DNA of 64,000 bases from Flavobacterium alvei (GTDB taxonomy: Bacteria > Bacteroidota > Bacteroidia > Flavobacteriales > Flavobacteriaceae): the NCBI RefSeq assembly GCF_002920895.1, contig NZ_PQVG01000006.1:62001-126000 (forward strand), given 5' to 3'. A model generated the notes under the pieces. It saw only the letters and a list, made by a program, of their open reading frames with translations, did no database searches and was not told where the DNA came from. Below are positions 8,686-16,725 of the stretch, one piece after another (the stretch's first letter is position 1; each line of letters opens with the position of its first letter). The position numbers and the translations under genes were made by a program.

Positions 8686-10078
8686 TAGACATAAATTTGC
8701 CTTCATAATTTGCTGTGCAATTGCAGATATGATAGCAATGGTATTAGGTACTATACTATTTTTGAATTTTACAACAACTGAGGCAGTAGGGTGGAACCTA
8801 ATGTTTCTTGATAAAATGATTCCTATTACAATTTTAAGTTGGTTATTTTCGGTTACCTATTTTCAATTGTATCGAGTAGATGTTCTTTTTAGTTTAGATT
8901 TTTTTTATCGAAATAGTTGGCGAGCATTCTTTACACAAAGAATTATATGGTATGGCTATATTTATGTTTTTCAGGACGATGTACTATATTTTTTTGGGAC
9001 TAAAGCCAATTTGTTTCAATTGAGTTTTTTGCTGTTCTATTTTTTGATATCCAGAATTTTGTTTACAGTAGTGATAAATAAAATTAAAGGTTGGGTATTT
9101 AAACAATATACAGTAGCAATTTGGGGGTTTAATAAAACGAGTATCGAATTAGCATCACATTTAGAAGCAAATTCATTTTTTATTGACTTTATAGGAATTA
9201 TTAACGAAAATTCAACTGTAAATTATACAAACAATGAAGATTTTAGTATAGCATTGACAGAAGCTATTCATAAGGCTTCAAACGAGAATGTAAATGAATT
9301 GTATATTGTATCAAAACCTGATTATATTTCTGATTTAAATTATTTTTTTGAGCTTGGCGACAAACATTGTATGCGTTTGAAATTTATTCCTGATTTCTCT
9401 TTAATTTCAAAAAAGCATTTTTGCTCTAGCCATCTAGATAATTTTCATGTAATAATGCCCCGTTTTGAGCCATTGCAAAATGCTTATAATAGGTTAATAA
9501 AGAGGATATTTGATCTTGTTTTTAGCAGTTTGGTTATTGTTTTTATCCTGTCTTGGCTTTATCCTTTATTAGCCATTATCATTAAGAAACAAAGCAAAGG
9601 ACCTGTTTTATTCAAACAAATGCGGACAGGTAAAAAAAATGAGCCTTTTTGTTGTTATAAATTTCGAAGTATGTATATAAATGTTGGCGATGAAAGTCAA
9701 CAAGCTAAAAAAGGAGATGCACGGGTCACACCAATTGGGAAATTCCTACGGCGAACTAGTTTGGATGAAATGCCTCAATTTTTTAATGTATTTATGGGAA
9801 ATATGAGTGTTGTAGGGCCACGACCTCATATGATCAAACATACATCAGACTATAATGACCACATTCATAATTTTATGGTTCGTCATTTTGTCAAGCCTGG
9901 AATTACTGGTCTGGCTCAAGTTTCGGGATTTAGGGGAGAAACTAAAAGAGTTTCTGATATGATACGACGCGTCAATAAGGACATCGAATATGTTCAGCGT
10001 TGGAGTTTAATTACTGATGTTAAAATTTGTTTTTTAACAATTATTGTAACCTTGAAAGGAGATGAAAATGCTTTTTAA
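8678..10078 (+). CDS. Polyprenyl-phosphate sugar phosphotransferase (WcaJ-type initiating enzyme)
   Basis: Transfers the first sugar-1-phosphate to undecaprenyl phosphate to start the repeat unit. The N-terminal half has four or five hydrophobic segments and a Rossmann-like CoA-binding region (about 140-250). The C-terminal bacterial sugar transferase domain (about 270-466) begins KRIFDLVFS, has a re-entrant hydrophobic segment, then KFRSM, RRTSLDEMPQFFNV, VGPRPH and KPGITGLAQVSG, all signature motifs. The length of 466 aa fits the large WcaJ/PglC-like class. It ends a coupled pair with the VanZ-like gene and is close to the end of the locus. The sugar (often glucose or galactose) is not decidable here. 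Confidence 0.9.
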   Translation: MRNRHKFAFIICCAIADMIAMVLGTILFLNFTTTEAVGWNLMFLDKMIPITILSWLFSVTYFQLYRVDVLFSLDFFYRNSWRAFFTQRIIWYGYIYVFQDDVLYFFGTKANLFQLSFLLFYFLISRILFTVVINKIKGWVFKQYTVAIWGFNKTSIELASHLEANSFFIDFIGIINENSTVNYTNNEDFSIALTEAIHKASNENVNELYIVSKPDYISDLNYFFELGDKHCMRLKFIPDFSLISKKHFCSSHLDNFHVIMPRFEPLQNAYNRLIKRIFDLVFSSLVIVFILSWLYPLLAIIIKKQSKGPVLFKQMRTGKKNEPFCCYKFRSMYINVGDESQQAKKGDARVTPIGKFLRRTSLDEMPQFFNVFMGNMSVVGPRPHMIKHTSDYNDHIHNFMVRHFVKPGITGLAQVSGFRGETKRVSDMIRRVNKDIEYVQRWSLITDVKICFLTIIVTLKGDENAF

Positions 10079-10096
10079 TTTTAAAAATATATAATT

Positions 10097-10297
10097 ATGG
10101 ATCTTACTTATTACTTTATTGGTTTACTCACAGGAGTTTCCGTGAGCACCTTTTTTATCGGTAAAGAATTGTATAAATATTACACTAAATATACAATTCA
10201 AAAAAAACAATTGGATAGAATTTTGAAATTGAATGACAATATTAAAAGACTTAAAAATTTGCAAACTATTGATGCTTCAAATTTAAGTGCAGTTTAG
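10097..10297 (+). CDS. Small single-pass membrane protein
   Basis: A 66-aa protein with one hydrophobic segment (about residues 5-22, FIGLLTGVSVSTFFIG) followed by a basic, helical tail. It lies 18 bases after the phosphotransferase gene on the same strand, with an ATG start and coding-like codon use, so it is probably a real gene at the end of the operon. I do not recognise a family. Confidence 0.55.
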   Translation: MDLTYYFIGLLTGVSVSTFFIGKELYKYYTKYTIQKKQLDRILKLNDNIKRLKNLQTIDASNLSAV

Positions 10298-10440
10298 AAT
10301 TGTTTTCTATTTTGAAGTTGTTCTTTGACTACATTTGGATTAAAAATTCCATTAAGCCTGTTCTTTTCATGGAGTAAAACAGTTGAAATTTTGTTTTTAG
10401 TTCAGACTAAATGTTCTTTATCAAATCACCCTAAAAATAG

Positions 10441-10477
10441 ACTGCCCCCAAAAAGTTAGACACTATTTGGGAGCAGT
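10441..10477. repeat. Inverted repeat resembling an insertion-sequence end, possible bidirectional terminator
   Basis: ACTGCCCCCAAA and TTTGGGAGCAGT form a 12-bp inverted repeat with one mismatch. The left arm continues AAGTTAGACAC, which resembles the terminal repeats of IS3-family elements. No transposase remains. It lies between convergent genes, so it may now act as a terminator; a T-run follows on the - strand. Confidence 0.5.
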
Positions 10478-10526
10478 TTAATAAATGTCAACGGTTTTTT
10501 TGCAGAAACGACAATGTTATTAGTAA

Positions 10527-11531
10527 CTATTTTACTTTAACAACTACTTTCCCTTTGGTACGTCCCGATTCTACATAAGTCATAGCATCGTTGGTTTTCT
10601 CAAATGGAAAAACTTTATCGATAATAGGTTTTATAACACCTGATTCTATTAATTGGGTAATTTGTTGTAATTGGCTTCCTTGGGCTCTCATAAACAAAAA
10701 GTTAAAATTCACACCTAACTTTTTGGCTTTTCGTCTTACCGATCCACTCAATAGTCCCATCAGTATTCTAAAAGGCCAGGCTAACCCAATTTCTTTTGCA
10801 AATTCTGGAGTAGGAGGTCCAGTCAAAGAAACAAGTGTACCTCCTGGTTTTAAAATTTTTAACGAATTTTCCAGGATTTTTGCTTCTCTGTTGCTATGCA
10901 ATACCATATCATAATCTTTTAAGATAGTAGCGAAATCTTGTGTTTTGTAATCAATTATCAAATCGGCACCGAGGCTTTTGACCAAAGCCGTATTTGCCGA
11001 ACTGGTTGTAGTGGCAACAAAAGCCCCCAAATGTTTGGCTAACTGAATGGCAAAAGTACCCACGCCTCCAGAACCCGCTTGAATGAACACTTTTTGCCCT
11101 TTTTTCAGGTTCGCAATTTCAACAAGAGCCTGCCAAGAAGTAAGCCCAACTAAAGGAATAGAAGCGGCTTCTTCCATTGAAATGTTTTTAGGTTTTAATG
11201 CCAAATCGGTTTCATTTACGGCAATCTGTTCTGCAAATGTCCCTATTCTGTGGTCGCCAACTCTGGAATAGACTTCGTCTCCAACTTTATATTTCTTTAC
11301 ACCTGAACCGACTTTTATAACAGTTCCAGCCATATCGTGACCGTTTATAAAAGGGGCTTTGTAGGGCAAAAATATTTTAAATTCGCCATTTCTAATAAGA
11401 GAATCCAATAAATTCAAACCAGCACTATGAATTTGAACCAAAACCTGATTTTCGTTTACTGTTGGAGTATTTACATCTGTTAAATGCAATTTTTCTTTTT
11501 TGCTGTATTTTTTTACTATGAATGCTTTCAT
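10527..11531 (-). CDS. NAD(P)-dependent zinc-free medium-chain oxidoreductase
   Basis: A medium-chain dehydrogenase/reductase of the quinone-oxidoreductase type. The N-terminal GroES-like half (residues 1-125) includes GHDMAGTVIKVGSGV, the cofactor half has the NADPH motif AGSGGVGTFAIQLAK (about 150-165). The structural- and catalytic-zinc cysteines of alcohol dehydrogenases are missing, which indicates a reductase acting on quinones, enones or ketones. It is the last gene of a three-gene - strand operon behind a divergent HxlR regulator, so it may reduce reactive electrophiles sensed by that regulator. Substrate unknown. Confidence 0.87.
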   Translation of the reverse strand: MKAFIVKKYSKKEKLHLTDVNTPTVNENQVLVQIHSAGLNLLDSLIRNGEFKIFLPYKAPFINGHDMAGTVIKVGSGVKKYKVGDEVYSRVGDHRIGTFAEQIAVNETDLALKPKNISMEEAASIPLVGLTSWQALVEIANLKKGQKVFIQAGSGGVGTFAIQLAKHLGAFVATTTSSANTALVKSLGADLIIDYKTQDFATILKDYDMVLHSNREAKILENSLKILKPGGTLVSLTGPPTPEFAKEIGLAWPFRILMGLLSGSVRRKAKKLGVNFNFLFMRAQGSQLQQITQLIESGVIKPIIDKVFPFEKTNDAMTYVESGRTKGKVVVKVK

Positions 11532-11560
11532 TTTGTTGTTTTTAAATTGTTGTTGGAAAT

Positions 11561-12475
11561 TTATTTATTTAAAAAAGCTAAGGCACTTTTTACAAACTCT
11601 TCGTGATTCTGAAATATGCCTCCGTGTCCTGAATCTTTATAAACAATCAATTCAGAATTCGAAATACGTTTTGCTAAATCATACGTGTTACTACTAGGTA
11701 CCATTTTGTCATTATCACCATTGGCAATTAAAACAGGCTGTTTAATTACGGATAAATCTTGTGGCTTTTGTTGTCCCCAAGCCTTTATGGCGTCCAATTG
11801 ATTGCCAAACGAACCCAATCTGATTTTTTTGTCGCGGTTTTCTTTACGTTCTTTGATGCGTTTCAAAAAAGCTTTGGCTGCTGCTTTTCCATTGGAGTTT
11901 TGATTAAAAAACAGATAAAATTTAGGGTCTCTAAAAGTTAAATATCCTTTTAGCATATCTTTATAAGTTATAGGGGTAACTTTATCAATACCAATTCCGC
12001 CTGCAGGACCTGTTCCGGTCATAATCATTTTGCGAACCAATTGAGGCTGTTGAAGCACAATTTCCTGAGCCACAAAAGCCCCCATTGAAAATCCCATCAG
12101 ATCCACTTTCTCATAACCTAAAGCTTTTATGAAACTAATGGCATCTTTTGCCATTTCGGCAATAGTTTTTGGCGTTGTCCCCTTAGTTGCACCAATGCCT
12201 CTATTATCAAATGGAATTATTTGATGTCTTGTTGCCATACCATCCATAATTCTTGGATCGCAGTTATCTAAAGTAGCACCTAGGTGATTTAAGAAAATGA
12301 CAGGAATTCCATCATTACTTGCTCCAAGTTTTCTATAATAAAATAGAGTTCCATCTACGTTTATAGATTCTGTTTTTACATTTTGAAAAGCCATGATTTC
12401 AGAATTTTTAATTTGTGAGAAAACATTAGTAAATACTAAAAGACACACTACTAATATAATGCTAATTTTTTTCAT
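11561..12475 (-). CDS. Secreted alpha/beta hydrolase
   Basis: An alpha/beta-hydrolase-fold enzyme with a Sec signal peptide (KISIILVVCLLVFTNVFSQ, about residues 2-21), so it acts in the periplasm or outside. The nucleophile elbow is GFSMGA (Ser about 131), NGDNDKMVP carries the probable acid residue, and GHGG near residue 286 supplies the histidine. An oxyanion HLGATLDNCD segment precedes. The 304-aa length suits haloperoxidase/esterase-like hydrolases. It sits 1 base from the SDR gene and 29 bases before the oxidoreductase gene, in the HxlR-linked operon. Substrate unknown. Confidence 0.85.
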   Translation of the reverse strand: MKKISIILVVCLLVFTNVFSQIKNSEIMAFQNVKTESINVDGTLFYYRKLGASNDGIPVIFLNHLGATLDNCDPRIMDGMATRHQIIPFDNRGIGATKGTTPKTIAEMAKDAISFIKALGYEKVDLMGFSMGAFVAQEIVLQQPQLVRKMIMTGTGPAGGIGIDKVTPITYKDMLKGYLTFRDPKFYLFFNQNSNGKAAAKAFLKRIKERKENRDKKIRLGSFGNQLDAIKAWGQQKPQDLSVIKQPVLIANGDNDKMVPSSNTYDLAKRISNSELIVYKDSGHGGIFQNHEEFVKSALAFLNK

Positions 12476-12476
12476 T

Positions 12477-13274
12477 CTATTTATTTAATTGTTTCAGCAC
12501 ATTTTTTTCTAATAAGCCATAAGCAAAATGTTGTAGATTTATTAAGGCTGTGGTACCTTTACCAACAATATTTCTAAATTTAGGTTGATCCGTTTGCACC
12601 ACTTTAAGCACTTTTTCTGCAACTATAATTGGGTCTTCGGCACTTTTAACCAATTCATTTGTGAATTTTTCTATTTTACTTCTCAAAGAATTGTAATCTT
12701 GAATTTTATTTAAAGTAGAAGTTGAATTGTCTAAAATACTTGTTTTAAAAGCAGCAGGCTCAATCATTGCTACGCTGATATTAAACTCATTCAATTCATA
12801 ACGTAATGATTTGAAATAACCTTCCAAGGCGTGTTTTGATGCGGCATAGTAAGCGGAATTAGGAAAAGATACTAATCCTATAATAGAACCTACGGTGATT
12901 ATTTTACCGGATTTTTGTTTTCTTAAATGGGGCAATACAGCGTTGGTTACTTTGATGGTTCCCCAAAAATTAGTTTCCAATTGTTGTCTTCCCAACTCAA
13001 TAGGAACTTCCTCTGCAATACCTGACACTAAAAAACCTGCATTATTAATTAGGATATCCAATTTGCCTATTTCTTTAAATAGCCTTTCTGAAAACGAGTT
13101 TATTGATTGCTCTGAATCAAGATCCAATGCTATCATTTTAAATGGTACAGTTGCTCCATACTTTTCAGGGTTTCTGCTGGTACCAATTACATTGTAACCA
13201 CTTTGATGTAACTTGTTTGCGATTAACAAACCAAAACCTGATGAGGCACCTGTTACTAAAATATTTTTCTTCAT
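12477..13274 (-). CDS. Short-chain dehydrogenase/reductase
   Basis: A classical SDR. TGASSGFG (about residues 8-15) binds the dinucleotide, ALDLDSE follows strand 3, NNAG is at about 88-91, the catalytic serine is in VGSIIG and the YxxxK pair is YAASK (about 152-156). A Rossmann residue pattern with R after strand 2 (TSRNPE) suggests NADP. First gene of the - strand operon with the hydrolase and the medium-chain reductase, divergently transcribed from the HxlR regulator 101 bases away. Substrate unknown. Confidence 0.88.
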   Translation of the reverse strand: MKKNILVTGASSGFGLLIANKLHQSGYNVIGTSRNPEKYGATVPFKMIALDLDSEQSINSFSERLFKEIGKLDILINNAGFLVSGIAEEVPIELGRQQLETNFWGTIKVTNAVLPHLRKQKSGKIITVGSIIGLVSFPNSAYYAASKHALEGYFKSLRYELNEFNISVAMIEPAAFKTSILDNSTSTLNKIQDYNSLRSKIEKFTNELVKSAEDPIIVAEKVLKVVQTDQPKFRNIVGKGTTALINLQHFAYGLLEKNVLKQLNK

Positions 13275-13308
13275 TTTAATTGTTTTTAAAAATTAATCTA
13301 TACTTTTG

Positions 13309-13323
13309 CTTGCATATCGCAAG
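13309..13323. promoter_or_regulatory. Likely HxlR operator in the divergent promoter region
   Basis: A perfect dyad CTTGC-N5-GCAAG lies between the SDR operon and the HxlR gene. A further GCAAG half-site occurs at 13351-13355, 32 bases away and on the same face for about three helical turns. Position and symmetry suit a site bound by the dimeric regulator. Confidence 0.6.
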
Positions 13324-13375
13324 TGCAAATATATAAATTACTTTCAATATGCAAGTGGTTTTTAAAAATAATTTT

Positions 13376-13783
13376 ATGAAAGAGGTAAAAAAAAGATCGG
13401 ATTGCCCTATTAGCTGCACCTTAGACGTGTTTGGCGACAAGTGGTCGTTTCTAATAATTAGGGATTTATTATTTGCTAAAGAATGTACTTATGGTGATTT
13501 TTTGAAATCGGCAGAAGGTATTGCTACTAACATATTAGCAAGCAGGCTGGTTACTTTGGAAGAAAATAAAGTAATCGAAAAACTAGAACACCCGACTAGC
13601 AAAGCCAAGGTGTTGTATAAATTAGCCCAAAAAGGAATTGATTTGTTGCCCATTTTAATCGAAATTCATCTGTGGTTTGATAAATACGAGACAACTCCGG
13701 AAGAAATTCGAGAAATGCTTGAACTTGTAAAAAAAGATAAAGTTGGTTTTATTGAAAATTTTACTAAAAGCTTTGAAAGCTAA
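13376..13783 (+). CDS. HxlR-family winged-helix regulator
   Basis: A small DNA-binding regulator of the HxlR/MarR-like family. It has the family start CPISCTLDVFGDKWSFLIIRDLL, with the conserved Cys (about residue 10) that senses electrophiles or redox state in several relatives, then the winged helix up to about residue 100. I prefer the ATG at 13376: the frame is open from an ATG at 13349, but that ATG lies in a GCAAG half-site of the probable operator and its extra nine residues are not family-like. It is divergent from the SDR/hydrolase/reductase operon, which it probably controls together with itself. Confidence 0.88.
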   Translation: MKEVKKRSDCPISCTLDVFGDKWSFLIIRDLLFAKECTYGDFLKSAEGIATNILASRLVTLEENKVIEKLEHPTSKAKVLYKLAQKGIDLLPILIEIHLWFDKYETTPEEIREMLELVKKDKVGFIENFTKSFES

Positions 13784-13817
13784 ACGGATTCCATTAAAAT
13801 AGCACAAACAAAACACT

Positions 13818-14570
13818 ATGAAAAAAATAGGCCTAATTTTATTTTTAATTACAAGCATCAACACTTTTGGACAATCTGCTCAAGCTGATGAAAATAAATT
13901 AGCAGCATTATACCCAACCCAAAAAATCGTAAGCCGTTATCATAACGATTGGACCCAAAAATATTATCCAAAACGGATTCAAGAGTTTAAAAAAGAACCT
14001 TTGGAGTTTGGTGAAATTGTTTTTATAGGCAATAGCATTACAGAAGGAGGAAAGGATTGGAGTGCCAGATTTGGAATAAACCATATCCGCAACCGAGGAA
14101 TTTCCGGAGACGGTACCGATGGCGTATTGTACCGCTTGGACGAAATTATTTATTTCAAACCCAAAGCCGTATTTATCCTCATTGGAATCAATGACCTTTT
14201 TAACCTTCATCACAATGAAGACAATCGTTCTTTAAAGTATGATAAAATTGTCCCTTCAACAGAATATATAGCCAAAAACATATTGAAAATTGCCAAAAAA
14301 ATTCATCGCAAATCACCGGCAACAAAGATTTATGTGCGTACACTTTTGCCTAGCCGAAGAGAATTCCTGAAAGAAGATATTCTTTCGGTGAATGCAATCA
14401 TTAAAAAAAATGAGGCTAAAGGCTATTATAAAGTCATTGATTTATATGCCCAATTTGTGGATGCACAAGGCGAACTGCCAAAAGAATTGACCAAAGACGG
14501 CCTTCATCTAAATGATAAAGGCTATGAAAAATGGGTTGACTTCGAGAAACCAATCATTGAGCGATTATAA
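13818..14570 (+). CDS. Secreted SGNH/GDSL hydrolase
   Basis: An SGNH-fold esterase or deacetylase with a signal peptide (about residues 1-19, ending TFGQS). All four blocks are visible: GNSITEGG (block I, catalytic Ser about 73), GISGDGT (block II Gly), GINDLF (block III Asn) and DGLHLNDKGY (block V, Asp and His about 233-236). The 250-aa size is standard. Many Bacteroidetes relatives remove acyl groups from glycans. It lies 34 bases after the HxlR gene on the same strand and may be cotranscribed. Confidence 0.88.
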   Translation: MKKIGLILFLITSINTFGQSAQADENKLAALYPTQKIVSRYHNDWTQKYYPKRIQEFKKEPLEFGEIVFIGNSITEGGKDWSARFGINHIRNRGISGDGTDGVLYRLDEIIYFKPKAVFILIGINDLFNLHHNEDNRSLKYDKIVPSTEYIAKNILKIAKKIHRKSPATKIYVRTLLPSRREFLKEDILSVNAIIKKNEAKGYYKVIDLYAQFVDAQGELPKELTKDGLHLNDKGYEKWVDFEKPIIERL

Positions 14571-14686
14571 AGAATTGATAATAATATATAGACAAGATGA
14601 AATGTAAGATGTATAAGAATTGATATTAATTTGTTGCATCTGTGTTCAATTTACCCTTAATTTTCATAAAAATAGGTACTAATGCT

Positions 14687-14793
14687 TCGGATATCTCCTT
14701 GAATCGTTAGCGCAGTTTTTCAAACTGTGCCCACAAACAAGAGCCAACCAATCAACAAAAGCTACATTCTGTACAAAGGTGTAGCTTTTTTTT
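14687..14793 (+). repeat. Hairpin-terminator repeat, copy A
   Basis: First of two tandem units of about 165 bp. It holds a hairpin CAGTTT-TTC-AAACTG (14713-14727), the conserved CCCACAAA, a 25-base linker and a Rho-independent terminator (AGCTACA at 14760-14766, TGTAGCT at 14780-14786, then eight T). Copy B keeps the layout with a different stem. It resembles REP-like elements or a small structured RNA; no gene lies inside. Together with copy B and the operators it fills the 650-base gap before hipB. Confidence 0.6.
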
Positions 14794-14837
14794 ATATCTT
14801 TAAAAAATAAAAAATATCAACAAAATATAAACCCCGA

Positions 14838-14957
14838 TGGCTCGGATATGAGTAAATATCCTCTTACGGATAGAGCGGATTTGTAATCCGTTCCCACAAA
14901 GTTGAGCAAACAAAACAAGTCAAAAAGCTACATCTGTAAAAAGGTGTGGCTTTTTTT
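14838..14957 (+). repeat. Hairpin-terminator repeat, copy B
   Basis: Second tandem unit. A hairpin GGATA...TATCC (14844-14861) is followed by CGGATT-TGT-AATCCG (14876-14890), CCCACAAA, a linker and a terminator hairpin (AGCTACA at 14926-14932, TGTGGCT at 14945-14951) with seven T. The 6-bp variable stem differs at most positions from copy A but keeps the pairing and the 3-base loop, so structure rather than sequence is conserved. Downstream both copies share ATATCTT-A-rich-CAACAAAATAT. Confidence 0.6.
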
Positions 14958-15056
14958 AATATCTTAAAATAAAAAAAAATGCCAACAAAATATATTAGAC
15001 TGCACGAATATCGTAACAGAAAAAACATCCGCATTTTCGAGACATCGGATTTTTAA

Positions 15057-15074
15057 TTACTGCTATAACAGTAA
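15057..15074. promoter_or_regulatory. hip operator 1
   Basis: TTACTGCTATAACAGTAA, an almost perfect 18-bp palindrome, one of three copies upstream of hipB. Its centre is 72 bases from operator 2. Confidence 0.75.
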
Positions 15075-15128
15075 AAAATTTAATTTAGTTCTATTTATTG
15101 TCTTATTTTTTTATAAATAAGGTCTAAA

Positions 15129-15146
15129 TTACTGCTATAGCAGTAA
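15129..15146. promoter_or_regulatory. hip operator 2
   Basis: TTACTGCTATAGCAGTAA, a perfect 18-bp palindrome and the best copy. It is the likely consensus site for HipB. Confidence 0.78.
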
Positions 15147-15199
15147 AAAAATAGGTTTATTTAATATTTCACACTAGTAAGCGTTAAAATTCACTATAT

Positions 15200-15217
15200 T
15201 TACTGCTTAAACGGTAA
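15200..15217. promoter_or_regulatory. hip operator 3, next to the hipB start
   Basis: TTACTGCTTAAACGGTAA, a weaker copy ending 3 bases before the hipB ATG. Its centre is 71 bases from operator 2. A TATATTTA at 15195-15202 that could be the -7 element overlaps it, so a bound repressor would block transcription start. Confidence 0.7.
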
Positions 15218-15220
15218 AAA

Positions 15221-15436
15221 ATGAATGATTTTAATTTAGGGATCTTTATAAAAGAACATCGCAAAGAGGCAGGATTAACACAATTGCAATTAGCAAATCT
15301 AGCTGGAGTAGGGAAGACTACGGTTTTCGATATTGAAAAAAATAAAGGAACTGTCAGTTGGAATACACTATTATCAGTACTAAAAGTATTGAATATTGAA
15401 ATTCAATTTAAAAGTCCAATTCATAAACAACAATGA
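15221..15436 (+). CDS. hipB: HipB-type XRE antitoxin/autorepressor
   Basis: A 71-aa helix-turn-helix protein of the XRE family (HTH at about residues 12-63, QLANLAGVGKTTVFDIEKNKGT). In hip operons HipB dimers bind palindromic operators and repress the operon, and in HipBA they also hold the kinase. Three matching palindromes lie directly upstream. Its stop overlaps the ATG of the next gene by 4 bases (ATGA), so the operon is translationally coupled. It lacks a long C-terminal extension, as expected when a separate HipS is present. Confidence 0.88.
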   Translation: MNDFNLGIFIKEHRKEAGLTQLQLANLAGVGKTTVFDIEKNKGTVSWNTLLSVLKVLNIEIQFKSPIHKQQ

Positions 15437-15747
15437 GAAAAGCAATAATAATAGTTCACAATAAAAGGGCTGGAGTATTGATTGAAAATGATGCTAATGG
15501 TTTTCAATTTTTATATGATGAAAATTATGATGGTGAAGCAGTTTCTCTCACCATGCCATTATCTAATAAAGTGTATTTATTTGACAAGTTCCCCCCTTTT
15601 TTTGAGGGTTTATTGCCAGAAGGTGTTATGCTTGAAGGTCTTTTAAAAATAGGTAAAATTGATAAAAATGATTATTTCTCGCAGTTGATTGCTACAGGAA
15701 ATGATTTAGTAGGATCAGTAACAGTAAAAGAGTGGCAAAATGAATAG
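15433..15747 (+). CDS. hipS: HipS-type protein (HipA N-subdomain 1)
   Basis: A 104-aa protein matching only the N-terminal subdomain of HipA kinases (the couple_hipA region): AGVLIENDANGFQFLYDENY, the LTMPLSNKVY strand and FFEGLLPEG, the usual landmarks. In the E. coli O127 HipBST system this piece is a separate protein and is the antitoxin that neutralises the HipT kinase. Gene order B-S-T is the same here. It overlaps hipB by 4 and hipT by 8 bases. Alternatively it might act as a structural subunit that completes the kinase. Confidence 0.83.
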   Translation: MRKAIIIVHNKRAGVLIENDANGFQFLYDENYDGEAVSLTMPLSNKVYLFDKFPPFFEGLLPEGVMLEGLLKIGKIDKNDYFSQLIATGNDLVGSVTVKEWQNE

Positions 15748-16663
15748 ATGTCCAATAACTTACGAATTATGTGGTACTGAAAAATACAGTCAAAAAGGGC
15801 TTCGTTTGATAGCTCCTAAACTTACCGTATTAAATGATTTGCCATTATCAGCAGCCGAACAAAGACAAGAAGCAGCTAATCGAGCAAAGAAGTTGTCTAT
15901 TCAAGGTGTACAACCCAAACTAAGTGCTGTTATTTCGGTTGTAAATCACCAATTTGAAATTGTAGATCAATTTGGAAATTATATCATTAAACCTCAAAAT
16001 GATATTTTTCCTGAGTTGCCTGAAAATGAAGATCTAACTATGAAAATGGCAAAAGTTTATGGACTTGATGTCCCTTTTCACGGATTGATTTATTCTAAAG
16101 ACAGGAGTCTCTCTTATTTTATAAAAAGATTTGATAGGTACGGCAAAGGAAAAAAATTCGCTACTGAGGATTTTGCACAGCTAACGGATCATTCACGAGA
16201 TACCAAGTACAATTATACAATGGAAAAGTTAGTCAAAGTAATTGATGAGTTTTGTACATTTCCAGCAATAGAAAAAGCCGATTTTTTCAAACGAGTTTTG
16301 TTCTGTTTTATTACAGGAAATGAAGATATGCACTTAAAGAATTTTTCTGTAATAACCAAAGCAGGAAAAACGACCCTAACACCCATTTATGATTTTTTGA
16401 ATTCCTCAATTGCAATAAAAAACCCTGAAGATGAATTGGCACTGTCCTTAAAAGGAAAAATGAGTAATTTCAAATCGTCCGATTTTATTGATTATTATGC
16501 TAAAGAGCATTTGGGATTGACAGATAAAACTATTGATGCCGTTTTATTGGATATGAATAAAAGCACATCTAAATGGATTGAACTTATTGAAATTTCATTT
16601 TTGTCAAATGCTATGAAAGAAAAATATTTGAATTTGATGAAAAATAGAATTAGTAGATTTTAA
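15740..16663 (+). CDS. hipT: HipT-type serine/threonine kinase toxin
   Basis: A 307-aa HipA-like kinase without the N-subdomain. The Gly-rich loop is LSIQGVQPKLS (Ser53, Gln55), a likely autophosphorylation site; E. coli O127 HipT has two serines (SIS) here, this protein has SIQ. The ATP lysine is probably Lys84 (YIIKPQ), the catalytic loop is NEDMHLKN (Asp196, Asn201) and the metal-binding Asp218 is in PIYDF. Known relatives phosphorylate aminoacyl-tRNA synthetases (GltX by HipA, TrpS by O127 HipT) and stop growth; the target here is unknown. All catalytic residues are present, so the toxin is probably active. Confidence 0.86.
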   Translation: MNRCPITYELCGTEKYSQKGLRLIAPKLTVLNDLPLSAAEQRQEAANRAKKLSIQGVQPKLSAVISVVNHQFEIVDQFGNYIIKPQNDIFPELPENEDLTMKMAKVYGLDVPFHGLIYSKDRSLSYFIKRFDRYGKGKKFATEDFAQLTDHSRDTKYNYTMEKLVKVIDEFCTFPAIEKADFFKRVLFCFITGNEDMHLKNFSVITKAGKTTLTPIYDFLNSSIAIKNPEDELALSLKGKMSNFKSSDFIDYYAKEHLGLTDKTIDAVLLDMNKSTSKWIELIEISFLSNAMKEKYLNLMKNRISRF

Positions 16664-16725
16664 TTATTTTTTGGTTTTACGTAAATTTTTAACTTATTAA
16701 ATATTTAAACTAAAAGTATAGTTAA

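Noticed and set aside
14979..15056. 25-codon frame MPTKYIRLHEYRNRK... after repeat copy B
   Set aside because: Too short, no homology I recognise. The ATG lies in the A-rich tail shared by both repeats, where copy A has no ATG; probably part of the repeat or a remnant.
14571..15220. tRNA genes, because the hairpins end in CCCACAAA or have tRNA-like arms
   Set aside because: The hairpin loops have 3 bases and no acceptor, D- or T-arm can be formed.
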